64,000 bases of DNA from an uncultured Candidatus Binatia bacterium (GCA_958296235.1 OY282457.1:4025338-4089337), one strand, 5' to 3'. Shown: positions 51,434 to 60,807, counted from the first letter of the stretch. The notes: generated by a model not told the origin, from the sequence alone. A program made the numbers and translations.

Positions 51434-54400
51434 GTGGCCGACAGAATTGACACAGCGCCGCATGCCGGCGGTCCAATCGCCTGGATGGCGCGGAACCACG
51501 TGGCCGCCAATCTGGCGATGCTGCTGTTTCTGGTGGGCGGCCTCATGCTCAGCACGCGCGTCAAACAGGAAATTTTCCCCGAGTTTGCCGTTGATACCAT
51601 CAGCGTCTCTGTGCTGTATCGCGGGGCCAGCCCCGCGGAAGTCGAGCAGGGGATTATTCTGTCCATCGAAGACGAGGTGCGGGGGCTGGATGGCGTCAAG
51701 GAAGTGACCGCGGTGGCGACCGAGAGCCGGGCCAGGGTGACGGTTGAACTGCTGAGTGGGACGGATACGAGCAAAGCCTTGCAGGATGTCAAGAATGCGG
51801 TTGATAGTATTTTATCTTTTCCCGAGGAGGCGGAACGCCCGATTGTGAGTCTGGTTGAGGTGCGCAATCAAGTCCTCACCATTCTGGTTCATGGAGAGCA
51901 GGACGAACAAACGCTGCGGGCTTTGGCCGAAAGAATCCGAGATGATCTGTTACAACGGCCAGGTATTACTCTGGTTGAATTGGCCGCGACCCGACCGCTG
52001 GAGATCAGCATTGAGGTCCCGCAGCAGAATCTGCGCGCCTATAATCTGACCCTTGACGGCATTGCCCGCGAGGTCCGTGAAGCAGCTATTGAACTGCCGG
52101 CGGGCGGGGTCAAAACCACGGGTGGAGAAGTCTTGCTGCGTACCCAGGAACGCCGGGACTTTGCGCGTGAATACGCCAATATCCCGGTCGCGTCCGCCCC
52201 GGACGGCTCTCAGATTCTGGTGAGCGATATTGCGAATATATACGACGGCTTTGAAGAGACTGACGAAGAAGCCTTTTTCAACGGCCAGCGAGCCGTCAAA
52301 GTCCAGGTCTATCGGGTTGGCAATGAAACCCCGCAGTCTGTCTCCGATACGGTCCGGGCCTATCTGGCTGAGGTTGAACCGAGTATCCCGACCGGCATTG
52401 GGCTGACGGTCTGGAATGACCGCTCCGAGGTGTACCGCGACCGCATTAATCTGCTGGTCAAAAACGCCTCTCTGGGACTGGTTCTGGTCTTGTTGCTGTT
52501 GGGAGCCTTTCTCGACCCCAAGCTGGCCTTTTGGGTGACTTTGGGCATTCCCATCTCCATTTTAGGCTCGTTTCTTTTTCTGCCGATTACTGGTGCCTCG
52601 ATTAACATGCTCTCGCTCTTCGCCTTTATCGTGACCCTGGGCATTGTGGTGGATGATGCGGTTGTGGTTGGGGAAAACGTGTATGAAAAGCGCGAACAAG
52701 GACTGTCCTTTCTGGCCGCGGCGATTGAAGGGGCAAAGGAGATAGCCGCGCCCGTCCTCTTTGCCGTGTTGACCAATATCGTCGCGTTTCTGCCCCTCTT
52801 TTTTGTGCCCGGCGCCACGGGAAACTTCTTTCGTCAGATCCCGGCTGTTGTGGTCGCCGTGTTTACGGTGTCGCTGATTGAATCGCTTTTTATTCTGCCG
52901 GCCCACCTGTCTCACCAAACGCCCGAGAATCGGGTGTGGAAAATACTCGGAAAGCCACGCCAGCTCTTTGCCGCGCTCTTGCAACGCAGCATTACGCAGG
53001 GCTATCAGCCGTTGTTGCGGGTGGCGCTGGCCAACCGCTACGTGACACTCGCAACCGGAATAACGCTGCTTATTCTTGCAGTCGGAGGGGTAGGCGGGGG
53101 CTATATTCAGTTCAGTTTTATTCCGCGTATTGATGCCGATATCGTCGCAGCCCAGGCAACACTGCCGTTTGGGGTTCCGATGGAGACCGCTCGACGCGTG
53201 CAGCGCCAATTGCTGGCCGCGGCTTCGGCCACCGTTGAGGAACAGGGCGGAGCGGACATTGTCCGGGGGATGTACACCCAGATCGGGAGTCTGTTGCAGA
53301 GGTTGGGGCCTCCAATCCCCGGGAGTGGGGGGGCGGGCGGGAGTCACCTCGTGGGTGTCCAAGTCGCTCTCGTTCCCGAGGACCGGCGTGAGACCGGCAG
53401 TCTTGAATTTGCGAATGCCTGGCGCGAGGCAACCGCGCATATCACGGGAATCGAAACCCTGACCTTTAACGCTGAGACCGGGGTAAGCGAGGGCGCGGCG
53501 CTCGACATTCGGCTCACGCATCGTTCGCGGGCCACGCTTGAGGCGGCCGCCGCGGAGTTGGCTCGCTCCCTGGCGGGCTACGCTGGGGTGCGCGATATTA
53601 ATGATGGCTTTGCGCGGGGCAAGCCGCAGCTCAGTCTGACGGTCAAGCCCGAAGCGCGCAGCCTGGGGATCAATGCCACGGATTTGGCCCGTCAAGTTCG
53701 GAGTTCGTTCTATGGGGCGGAAGCCCTCCGGCAGCAGCGCGGGCGCAACGAAGTGCGGGTGATGGTCCGCCTGCCTGAAAACGAACGGCGCACCGCCCAT
53801 ACCGTAGAGCAGCTGATTCTGCGCACCGACCACGGCGGTGAGATTCCACTCTTTCAGGCTGCGGGCGTTGAACGCGGGCACGCCTATACTGAAATTCGGC
53901 GGCGTGAAGGGCGGCGGATTCTTGCCGTGACCGCGGATGTCGATGAAACAGTGTCCAACGCGAATACCATTATGGCCGAGGTGCTGAGCCAGGAACTGCC
54001 GGCGCTGGTGCAGAAATATCCCGGATTGAGTTATGTCCTCGAAGGTGAACAAGCCTCCCAACAAGAATCCCTTGATGCGCTGGGGATCGGGTTTTTGTTT
54101 GCCCTGCTGGGTATCTATGGCCTTTTGGCTGTTCCGTTCCGCAGCTATGTCCAGCCGTTGATTGTCATGCTGAGTATCCCGTTTGGGATTATTGGGGCGA
54201 TCATTGGGCATATATTGCTTGGCTACGGCTTGAGCATCATCAGCCTGTTCGGGATCATTGCTCTGTCTGGGGTAGTCATTAACGACTCCCTGGTTTTGGT
54301 TGTGACGGCCAACAGGATGCGTGAAACACAGCAGCTCTCACCGAGCGCAGCCATCAGCCTTGCCGGAGTACGCCGTTTTCGACCGATTTTACTTACCTCG

Positions 54401-54634
54401 CTGACCACGTTTTTCGGATTGACGCCAATGATTTTCGAGACCTCGCTTCAGGCGCGCTTTCTGGTGCCTATGGCGATTTCCCTTGGCTTTGGGATCTTGT
54501 TTGCGACCGTGATTATCCTGGTGCTCTTGCCGGCCTCATATTTGATCCTGGAAGACCTCCAGCGGCTTCCGCACGCCCTGCGGGCGCTGCGCGGACAACC
54601 GTCCGCGCCGACACATTCGGAGGGGCGGCCCTAG
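51434..54634 (+). CDS. RND efflux pump inner-membrane permease (AcrB/HAE family)
   Basis: 1066 residues, the size of HAE-type RND pumps. The first membrane segment (LAMLLFLVGGLML) is followed by a large periplasmic loop, then helices 2-6 with GIVVDDAVVVGENVYEKRE, a second loop and helices 7-12 (SIISLFGIIALSGVVINDSLVL). It starts at GTG 51434, 7 bases after the adaptor stop. It exports hydrophobic or amphipathic compounds by proton exchange; the specificity cannot be told. The stop overlaps the convergent DUF983 gene by 4 bases. Confidence 0.94.
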   Translation: MADRIDTAPHAGGPIAWMARNHVAANLAMLLFLVGGLMLSTRVKQEIFPEFAVDTISVSVLYRGASPAEVEQGIILSIEDEVRGLDGVKEVTAVATESRARVTVELLSGTDTSKALQDVKNAVDSILSFPEEAERPIVSLVEVRNQVLTILVHGEQDEQTLRALAERIRDDLLQRPGITLVELAATRPLEISIEVPQQNLRAYNLTLDGIAREVREAAIELPAGGVKTTGGEVLLRTQERRDFAREYANIPVASAPDGSQILVSDIANIYDGFEETDEEAFFNGQRAVKVQVYRVGNETPQSVSDTVRAYLAEVEPSIPTGIGLTVWNDRSEVYRDRINLLVKNASLGLVLVLLLLGAFLDPKLAFWVTLGIPISILGSFLFLPITGASINMLSLFAFIVTLGIVVDDAVVVGENVYEKREQGLSFLAAAIEGAKEIAAPVLFAVLTNIVAFLPLFFVPGATGNFFRQIPAVVVAVFTVSLIESLFILPAHLSHQTPENRVWKILGKPRQLFAALLQRSITQGYQPLLRVALANRYVTLATGITLLILAVGGVGGGYIQFSFIPRIDADIVAAQATLPFGVPMETARRVQRQLLAAASATVEEQGGADIVRGMYTQIGSLLQRLGPPIPGSGGAGGSHLVGVQVALVPEDRRETGSLEFANAWREATAHITGIETLTFNAETGVSEGAALDIRLTHRSRATLEAAAAELARSLAGYAGVRDINDGFARGKPQLSLTVKPEARSLGINATDLARQVRSSFYGAEALRQQRGRNEVRVMVRLPENERRTAHTVEQLILRTDHGGEIPLFQAAGVERGHAYTEIRRREGRRILAVTADVDETVSNANTIMAEVLSQELPALVQKYPGLSYVLEGEQASQQESLDALGIGFLFALLGIYGLLAVPFRSYVQPLIVMLSIPFGIIGAIIGHILLGYGLSIISLFGIIALSGVVINDSLVLVVTANRMRETQQLSPSAAISLAGVRRFRPILLTSLTTFFGLTPMIFETSLQARFLVPMAISLGFGILFATVIILVLLPASYLILEDLQRLPHALRALRGQPSAPTHSEGRP

Positions 54635-55014
54635 GGGCCCGGCCGCGACCGTTCGCTGTCTTTGGAAGACTGGGTAAAGAAATAGTCCAGACCCCTCCAC
54701 AGGCTTTTTGAGTGACGGAAGCAGAGAAGGGGAAAGCCGATGGCAAAGGCGCTCCAGACCAGCATTTGGTATGTCAGCGACCAATCCGTCCAATAATCCA
54801 GGACCAAAAAGCCGGGGGTGGCAATCAACACCGTTGCGGCGTAATTGAGATAAATCGCGCCGACGTAATAGCCCTGTTCCGGTTCAAAAGACAAAGCGCA
54901 CGCGGGACACTGCTCACGGAGCGTAAAGACGCGCGCAAACAGGCGGCCCTGTCCGCAGCGGGGACAGCGCAGGCGGAGACAGCGACCGAGGATGGGCAGG
55001 AGGCGGCTGAGCAT
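54631..55014 (-). CDS. DUF983 family membrane protein
   Basis: 127 residues. An N-terminal zinc-ribbon-like motif CPRCGQG ... CPAC is followed by two membrane segments (YLNYAATVLIATPGFLVLD and LVWSAFAIGFPLL). This is the layout of DUF983, a family of unknown function often encoded near respiratory genes. It ends antisense to the RND pump stop. Confidence 0.85.
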   Translation of the reverse strand: MLSRLLPILGRCLRLRCPRCGQGRLFARVFTLREQCPACALSFEPEQGYYVGAIYLNYAATVLIATPGFLVLDYWTDWSLTYQMLVWSAFAIGFPLLCFRHSKSLWRGLDYFFTQSSKDSERSRPGP

Positions 55015-55089
55015 AAGGGGTCTTTCTAATGCCTCATTGGATTGCCCATGATAAAGTACATTGACGCAGAATCAATGAGGAAAATGATT

Positions 55090-56517
55090 ATGAAAGAACG
55101 CCGCCTTGTCTTCATCAGCCACGCCAATCCCGAAGATAACGAGTTTGCCTCCTGGCTTGGTACTAGATTGACCGCCGCTGGCTACGAAGTATGGGCAGAT
55201 GTACTTAAGCTGCTCGGCGGCGAGACGTTCTGGCGAGAGATTGGTAATGTAATCAAAGAAGAAGCCGCTGTCGTTATTGTTGCCTTATCCTACGCGTCGT
55301 ATCAGAAGGATGGCGTCCTTAATGAAATTGCTCTGGCCGTAGACAAAGGTGGCAAGCTTAACAAAGACCAATTCGTCATACCCGTTCGTCTCGATGCCCT
55401 TCCTTTCTCGGACTTTCCCGAACAGTTGATCCGCCTAAACGCGATTGATTTTTCATCCAACTGGGCGGACGGATTGAGTACGCTTTTGAAGACTCTCAAC
55501 GAAACCCAGATTCCACAATCGACCGGTGATTTCGGAGAAGCCTTGGCCGCTTGGCAGCAGTTTAAGCTACGACAAAGTGCATCTATCTCTGATACACAGG
55601 AGTCGATATTCTCTAACTGGTTTCAAATTAACTCCTTGCCATCTCATATCAAGTTTTCCCGTTTCAAGGCGTCACAAGAGTCCATAGAGCTTGCGTTCAG
55701 TGAATTTCAAAGTCCTGTAGCCCAACATGAACGTTTGGCCCTCAGCTTTGCTGAGGCGGCTACGCTTCAAATGGAGACTCCCGATATTCCACTTGAGCGC
55801 GCTTATCGTGTTCCATTGGCACAATTTCTCGATGGTCAGGCAACTGACGGGCCACAAGTCGCACGGCGGGATGCTCGAAACATGGTGACCCGCCTTCTTC
55901 GCAAGGCGTGGGACCAATTCGCACTGAGTCAGGGGCTGTTGCTTTGTGAATTTGCGCACGGGAGTGCGTGGTTCGTCCCCCTCAATCTGATCGAAGGAAA
56001 TATTGCCACTTTTCAAGATGAAAACGGTAAAAAACGGCGACGCCGGCTGGTTGGCCGAAGCGAGAAAAGAAAAGTCTATTGGCACTTTGCGGTATCAGGC
56101 AAGGTAAGTATCGCTGCCCCTCAGCATCTTACCTTGCGCCCTCATGTTGTCTTCACTGAAGATGGCAAAACGCCACTGAACAGCAAACTCCGAGCCGCCC
56201 GCCTGCGAAGGAGCTTCTGCAAAAGTTGGTGGAATGACCGCTGGCGCGACCTGCTTCGCGCCTTAGTTGCTGTCCTAGCGAGCGATAAAGAAGAATTTTC
56301 TCTACCGCTTGGCGGTGACGCCGTGGTGAGAATAGCCACCTCTTCTATGAGCTTTGACGCCCCTCTGTCTATCATCGAGAATGGCTCAACGCCCATAGCC
56401 GAAGAAGACCATGCAGAAGACGAAACAGAGGCCGACGTTCTGGATGATCTTGGGGACGACTTGGATGAAAAAGGGTTCGACGACCTATTTGACGATGAAG
56501 ATAGAGAAGCGGTATGA
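55090..56517 (+). CDS. TIR-APAZ protein of a short prokaryotic Argonaute (SPARTA-type) system
   Basis: 475 residues. Residues 1-135 are a TIR domain: LVFISHANPED, GYEVWADVLKLLGGETFWREI and LNEIALA, with Glu79 at the place of the catalytic NADase Glu. The rest (about 150-475) is a helical, beta-containing APAZ region that pairs with the short Ago encoded next. The last 38 residues include 21 Asp/Glu. On guide-directed target binding the TIR domains of such complexes assemble and deplete NAD+, killing or arresting the cell. GAGG lies 9 bases before the ATG at 55090; earlier starts at 55048-55084 are possible. It overlaps the Ago gene by an ATGA. Confidence 0.9.
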   Translation: MKERRLVFISHANPEDNEFASWLGTRLTAAGYEVWADVLKLLGGETFWREIGNVIKEEAAVVIVALSYASYQKDGVLNEIALAVDKGGKLNKDQFVIPVRLDALPFSDFPEQLIRLNAIDFSSNWADGLSTLLKTLNETQIPQSTGDFGEALAAWQQFKLRQSASISDTQESIFSNWFQINSLPSHIKFSRFKASQESIELAFSEFQSPVAQHERLALSFAEAATLQMETPDIPLERAYRVPLAQFLDGQATDGPQVARRDARNMVTRLLRKAWDQFALSQGLLLCEFAHGSAWFVPLNLIEGNIATFQDENGKKRRRRLVGRSEKRKVYWHFAVSGKVSIAAPQHLTLRPHVVFTEDGKTPLNSKLRAARLRRSFCKSWWNDRWRDLLRALVAVLASDKEEFSLPLGGDAVVRIATSSMSFDAPLSIIENGSTPIAEEDHAEDETEADVLDDLGDDLDEKGFDDLFDDEDREAV

Positions 56518-58031
56518 CAAACTCTCTACTTCAACACATCAAAGAACCACGACTAGGCTTCCGCTACGGCCAGGAGTTAGAGCATCCGAAGGATGGACTC
56601 TTTCTGTTCGGTCCCTTGGATGACCGAGCTAACCCTGCCGAAATGCGTATAGGCGTCATTGGAACACCGGACGGTCTGAATTGCTTTCGCGAATGGGGGA
56701 AAAGCATCCAGAGTTATATTCCTCCTGGGGAATTGGATAAACCGCACCACGCTAGTTGGCCTGGGTTCCAGGCCGTTTTCGGTACTCGGTGGCCAGAGGA
56801 GCCTCTTGTTGAACTGCCAGTCCAGGAAAAGGAGGTTCGTGATTCGCTCCGAATCTCCGACCGGTACGAGGCGGTCTATAAAACGGTTGAGCTTTTTGTA
56901 GAGCCTATACGCCGACATTTACGCCAAGAAGAAGCACCGCCCGCCGTTTGGTTTGTCGTCATACCAGAAGAGGTTCACCGCTACGGTCGTCCCAAGTCAT
57001 CAGTCCCCAAGGAAGAGCGCATTAAAGGAAAACAGTTTCTCACTGCCAAGAGTGGGCGGGAGATTCTCCGCGAAGGTTCGCTTTTCCCCGAAGACCGAGA
57101 AGCCGCGGAGATTTATCGCTATGAGCTTAATTTTCATCACCAGATGAAAGCCCGTCTCTTGGATCAGAAGGCAGTCCTTCAGATTGTACGTGAGACGACA
57201 CTTACGCCCCATAAATTTGTGCAAAACAATCGTCCAATTCGTAATCTCCAAGACCCTGCCACAGTTGCCTGGAACCTCTGCACGACAGCCTTCTTCAAGG
57301 CCAGCGGTAAACCCTGGAAACTAGCGGCGGTCCGACCGGGGGTTTGCTATGTTGGATTGGTTTACAAGCAGGACCATACTGACCCGGCTGCTGGCAATGC
57401 TTGTTGTGGTGCCCAAATGTTTTTGGACTCGGGCGATGGCGTTGTTTTTCGAGGCGCAGTTGGTCCCTGGTATTCAGAGGAACTCAAAGAATACCACCTT
57501 AACAAAGAAAAAGCCTCTGAATTGATGAATCTAGTCGTTGAGGCCTACCGGGATCTCCACGGAAAGCCACCCGCCGAGCTTTTCATCCACGGCAAGACGC
57601 GATTCAACGACGACGAGTGGGAAGGCTTCAAATCCGTTGTCCCAAACGAGACCAACCTAGTCGGTGTGCGTATTCGTCCGACCAGTGAACTGAAACTCTA
57701 TAGGCCAGGTAAGATGCCCGTGTTGCGGGGCAGTGCGTACCTGCCGACAGAATGGACAGGATACCTTTGGACCAAGGGGTTTATTCCTCGGCTCAATACC
57801 TATCCTGGTTGGGAGGTGCCTAATCCGCTGCTGATCCAAATCCACAGAGGCGAAGCCGACCTGCTCAGGGTTATGACGGATGTGATGGGCCTAACCAAGA
57901 TCAACTTCAATACCTGCCAGTTTGCAGACGGACAGCCTGTCACACTCAAGTTTGCTGATGCGGTAGGCGAGATTCTTACGGCTGCACCTGTTCCCGATCT
58001 GCCACCTCTCCCGTTCAGGCATTACATATAG
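56514..58031 (+). CDS. Short prokaryotic Argonaute (MID-PIWI, catalytically inactive)
   Basis: 505 residues, the usual size of a short pAgo with MID and PIWI but no N-PAZ half. PIWI landmarks are present but the DEDX catalytic residues are not: VGLVYK has Val283 where the first Asp should be, and FIHGKTRFNDDEW (about 357-369) lacks the canonical Asp before its His. It binds a guide and target nucleic acid without cutting, and signals to the TIR-APAZ subunit. The start overlaps the partner's stop (ATGA). The gene is visibly less GC-rich than the efflux operon before it. Confidence 0.9.
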   Translation: MTNSLLQHIKEPRLGFRYGQELEHPKDGLFLFGPLDDRANPAEMRIGVIGTPDGLNCFREWGKSIQSYIPPGELDKPHHASWPGFQAVFGTRWPEEPLVELPVQEKEVRDSLRISDRYEAVYKTVELFVEPIRRHLRQEEAPPAVWFVVIPEEVHRYGRPKSSVPKEERIKGKQFLTAKSGREILREGSLFPEDREAAEIYRYELNFHHQMKARLLDQKAVLQIVRETTLTPHKFVQNNRPIRNLQDPATVAWNLCTTAFFKASGKPWKLAAVRPGVCYVGLVYKQDHTDPAAGNACCGAQMFLDSGDGVVFRGAVGPWYSEELKEYHLNKEKASELMNLVVEAYRDLHGKPPAELFIHGKTRFNDDEWEGFKSVVPNETNLVGVRIRPTSELKLYRPGKMPVLRGSAYLPTEWTGYLWTKGFIPRLNTYPGWEVPNPLLIQIHRGEADLLRVMTDVMGLTKINFNTCQFADGQPVTLKFADAVGEILTAAPVPDLPPLPFRHYI

Positions 58032-58123
58032 GATACGCTCAACAAAATCGTCTCACTCCTCTGCCAGGCCTCGGCAAAGTGTGTGACTTCCTCCGGCGGG
58101 AAGCGTCCGCCCGCTGACATCTC

Positions 58124-58140
58124 ACTCTCGGTGGGAGAGT
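58124..58140. terminator. Hairpin between convergent Argonaute and HNH genes
   Basis: ACTCTC pairs with GAGAGT around a five-base loop, midway in the 145-base gap between the convergent stops. No T-run follows, so it is only a weak candidate for a two-way terminator. Confidence 0.3.
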
Positions 58141-58176
58141 CACTTCTTGAGCATCTGGAAAAGCCCTGCATCATTT

Positions 58177-58929
58177 TTATTCTGATTTCTCGCCGATGGT
58201 CTGACGTAATACGTCCTTGACGAATTCGGGGACGTTCTTTCGAGCATGTCTGGATAGCCGGACAAGATGATCGTATTGAGGCACTTCATCGTCAGACCAC
58301 GTAACATCCAAACGTCGGATTAGACGTAAGGCAATATGAGTATAATTCTCCGGGTTTGCCCAATAGCAGGCTTTACAGACTTCGAGTGAGTGGTCCGTCG
58401 TCCAGTTCTTGCAATGCTCGCATGACCACGACTTTGCACGGTTACAGGAACCACAGAGCAGCATAAATTCGGCTGTGTCCAATGTTCCGGCGGGATCACC
58501 ACCGACTTCGTAGGGAACACAATGATCAATTTGAAGATAGCGGGGAGCGTAGTCAGTAAAACACGCCCTACAGCACGAATCGTAAAGTTCAACCAAGGTT
58601 TCTTTGAAGTTTTTTGGCCAGGTCTTGCGCCCACCCAGTTTACCACTTTTGATGTTCGCGGGATCACCGAACCTGTAGGCTCCGATTTTGCGTCCGTGCG
58701 AGCCTGTCACGCGGAAGGTCTCTAACGGTATACCTTGCTCTCGCACGTCGCGGGCGGCTCGTGGTGGATGATCGTACCCGTATTTGTCGCTCAATTCTTC
58801 AGTCGTAATATGGCCGTGCTTCAGAATGTGATCTATGACGGTCTTGGGACGCTTTGCGCTAACGGCCTGTAGGAGATCAAGGAATTCCCTCGGCAGCGCG
58901 GTTCTCTGGTTGCGTTTTTTCTTTGCCAC
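58177..58929 (-). CDS. HNH endonuclease, restriction partner of the adjacent methyltransferase
   Basis: 250 residues. A winged-helix-like N-terminal part (DHILKHGHITTEELSDKYG) precedes an HNH module: CRACF, the catalytic QIDHCVPYEVGGD, and LLCGSCNRAKSW, with a further CEHC...CKACYW cysteine set that can bind zinc. GTG start at 58929, 10 bases after the methyltransferase stop. It would cut unmodified DNA at the methyltransferase's site; the site is unknown. Confidence 0.83.
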   Translation of the reverse strand: MAKKKRNQRTALPREFLDLLQAVSAKRPKTVIDHILKHGHITTEELSDKYGYDHPPRAARDVREQGIPLETFRVTGSHGRKIGAYRFGDPANIKSGKLGGRKTWPKNFKETLVELYDSCCRACFTDYAPRYLQIDHCVPYEVGGDPAGTLDTAEFMLLCGSCNRAKSWSCEHCKNWTTDHSLEVCKACYWANPENYTHIALRLIRRLDVTWSDDEVPQYDHLVRLSRHARKNVPEFVKDVLRQTIGEKSE

Positions 58930-58939
58930 CGTTGGACCT

Positions 58940-59842
58940 CTACCAGAGGGAGAGTTGATGTTTACTGGTGCGTCCGGCTCGTTTGAGCGAGGCGGTCAGA
59001 GCCGGAGACAAATATAATGATTCATAGGTCATATCTGACCGGCCCAGGAGCGTGGCTTGCGTAGATCGTCCGGCGCATATTTCCAAACGGGTTAATTGCA
59101 AGAAATCAGGAAGGGACTTCCCGTAGGTCCTGGTGCCAGTCCGTCCATCATATGAGACGGCAAACATAATATGCCGGGCATTGAGTTTTGCGAGTTCGCC
59201 GCAGAATTCGTTGTGATTGACCGTGGGAAGATAGCGCTGATCCCGACTTCCACACACACCCTGATACGGTGGGTCCATGTAGACGAGGGCCTCTGCCGTA
59301 CAGCCGTCAAGAACTTTCTTATAGTCCCATGCGGTGAGGCGTGTTCGCTCTCGTAACAGCGTCGAAGCGCGGCAGAGCCGCCGGCGCATTTCAGTCGGGC
59401 GCGCGCCTCTGCGGCGATTATCCGGCGTGTTGTTAAACGCGCCGTTCGCGTTATATCGAACTGCGGCCTTCACGCAACGAGCAAGCAGATACAAGAAGTC
59501 GCCCGGAGCGTGGTCCGTGTTGAAGCGCCTGCGCACGGTATCGAAATACTCACGTTCACGCCCAATCTGGTCGTTCCAAAGAAGTGTGTACATATCAGCC
59601 AATTCAGCCGGACAGTGAACGATTTGCTCCCATAATTCGATCAGCGGGGCATGGGCGTCATTGATCCAGAATTGAGAGGCCCGACAGCTTGCCGCGGCGG
59701 CAATCGACAAGGCCGCGGAACCGGCGAAAGGCTCCACCAGACGGGATATGGGCACCGGGAAATACTGGAGGATAGTCGGCGCAATTTGGCGTTTGCTTCC
59801 CTGATACGGAATCGGCTGCGGTACAGCGGGGGAACCGTTCAT
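58940..59842 (-). CDS. DNA adenine methyltransferase (D12 class, Dam-like)
   Basis: 300 residues. PYQGSKRQIAPTI (SAM-binding lead), EPFAGSAAL (motif I) and MDPPYQG (motif IV, the catalytic DPPY) define a class alpha N6-adenine methyltransferase. The middle region holds the target recognition part. With the HNH gene after it, it makes a type II restriction-modification operon whose two genes lie 10 bases apart. The recognition site is not readable from the sequence alone. Confidence 0.92.
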   Translation of the reverse strand: MNGSPAVPQPIPYQGSKRQIAPTILQYFPVPISRLVEPFAGSAALSIAAAASCRASQFWINDAHAPLIELWEQIVHCPAELADMYTLLWNDQIGREREYFDTVRRRFNTDHAPGDFLYLLARCVKAAVRYNANGAFNNTPDNRRRGARPTEMRRRLCRASTLLRERTRLTAWDYKKVLDGCTAEALVYMDPPYQGVCGSRDQRYLPTVNHNEFCGELAKLNARHIMFAVSYDGRTGTRTYGKSLPDFLQLTRLEICAGRSTQATLLGRSDMTYESLYLSPALTASLKRAGRTSKHQLSLW

Positions 59843-59964
59843 CTCAACGACTCTTCTTCAATCGGCCTCAGCCCTGGTATCCCAACCTTATACGCCACCG
59901 CGGTCACAGTATAGACTGAAAGTATGCCAGTATGTCTACCACTTTGATTATCGACGCGAGGCCC

Positions 59965-60573
59965 TCACCGCCCGGCTGGGTTGACCGGCGGCGAACGGAG
60001 CGTCATGGTGTGGGCCAGCCACAGCAGGCCGGGCACAACGAGGCTCCACACGAGTGCCAGGGCCGTCAGCGTGACCCCCGCCGCGGGGACAAAGGTCAGC
60101 GCGCCCAGACGGTCGCCGGCATAATAGCTCAGCGGCCCGCCAAGCGCGCCAAAGAAAGAGGCCAGGCCATAGCGTCCGTGCAGCCAGCGCATAGCGTGAT
60201 TGAGGGTTGAGGCAAACCCCATCCACAGCGTCGTCAGCCATACCGGACACAGCCAGGCGAGGGCATGATTCGGGAAGGTGTACAGACCGCTCAGCATGAG
60301 CAGCGAATCCAGACAGGTCCCGAGCAGGCCGGTGACCAGTATGAAGCGCAGTTCCTGGATGCGGTTTTCCGTGAGCGCGAGATGCAGAACCAGTACAGCG
60401 GCCATGACCAGGACGCCCAGCCACGGCATATTCCGGGTCGCGCCCAGGAGGCAGGCAAACCAGCCGAGGTAGAACGAGGCGATGTTGATGAAGGGATGAA
60501 CCATAGGCGGCCAGGGATGGGCAGACTTCAGCCGGGATACTCCGGGCTCACGTCGCCACAGGGTCTCGTCCAT
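59965..60573 (-). CDS. DUF2878-like integral membrane protein
   Basis: About 202 residues with six to seven membrane segments after a charged N-terminus. The stretches [53 protein letters not shown] and [20 protein letters not shown] fit the DUF2878 family, of unknown function. The ATG at 60573 is chosen over 60618 because it needs less leader sequence; the ATG at 60504 is also possible. Divergent from the ABC ATPase gene, with a 235-base intergenic region. Confidence 0.8.
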   Translation of the reverse strand: MDETLWRREPGVSRLKSAHPWPPMVHPFINIASFYLGWFACLLGATRNMPWLGVLVMAAVLVLHLALTENRIQELRFILVTGLLGTCLDSLLMLSGLYTFPNHALAWLCPVWLTTLWMGFASTLNHAMRWLHGRYGLASFFGALGGPLSYYAGDRLGALTFVPAAGVTLTALALVWSLVVPGLLWLAHTMTLRSPPVNPAGR

Positions 60574-60715
60574 ACCTTCCGTATATCGCCCAGCCGCGGC
60601 TCTCAACACCACTCGCACTGCAATAAGGAACCCGGCCCGGCGGCCACCGCGCGGCTGGCAGGCGCAGCTTCCTGGGAATGGGCATCGCCCGCGCCAGAGC
60701 CGGAGGGCTTCTCAG

Positions 60716-60755
60716 TTTCTGTCAGGTCTATACAATGGGAGGAAGCTGACAGAAA
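60716..60755 (+). promoter_or_regulatory. 10-base inverted repeat, candidate operator of the ABC pair
   Basis: tttctgtcag (60716-60725) and ctgacagaaa (60746-60755) are perfect inverted arms around a 20-base spacer containing tatacaat, which could be a -10 element. The layout suits a dimeric repressor site over the ABC operon promoter, or a leader hairpin. It ends 52 bases before the GTG start. Confidence 0.4.
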
Positions 60756-60807
60756 GAGAATCAGGGGAAATCGTCCTGGCGTGGGAAACAGAGGGAAGGA
60801 TCAGGGG

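Noticed and set aside
52562-54211. 549-codon minus-strand open frame opposite the RND pump gene
   Set aside because: A mirror of GC-rich codon use; no motif, no ribosome site, and the plus-strand pump is complete and well conserved.
60265-60807. N-terminal extension of the ABC ATPase gene by 181 codons
   Set aside because: It is antisense to the DUF2878 gene, is basic and motif-free, and a GTG with a ribosome site starts at 60808.
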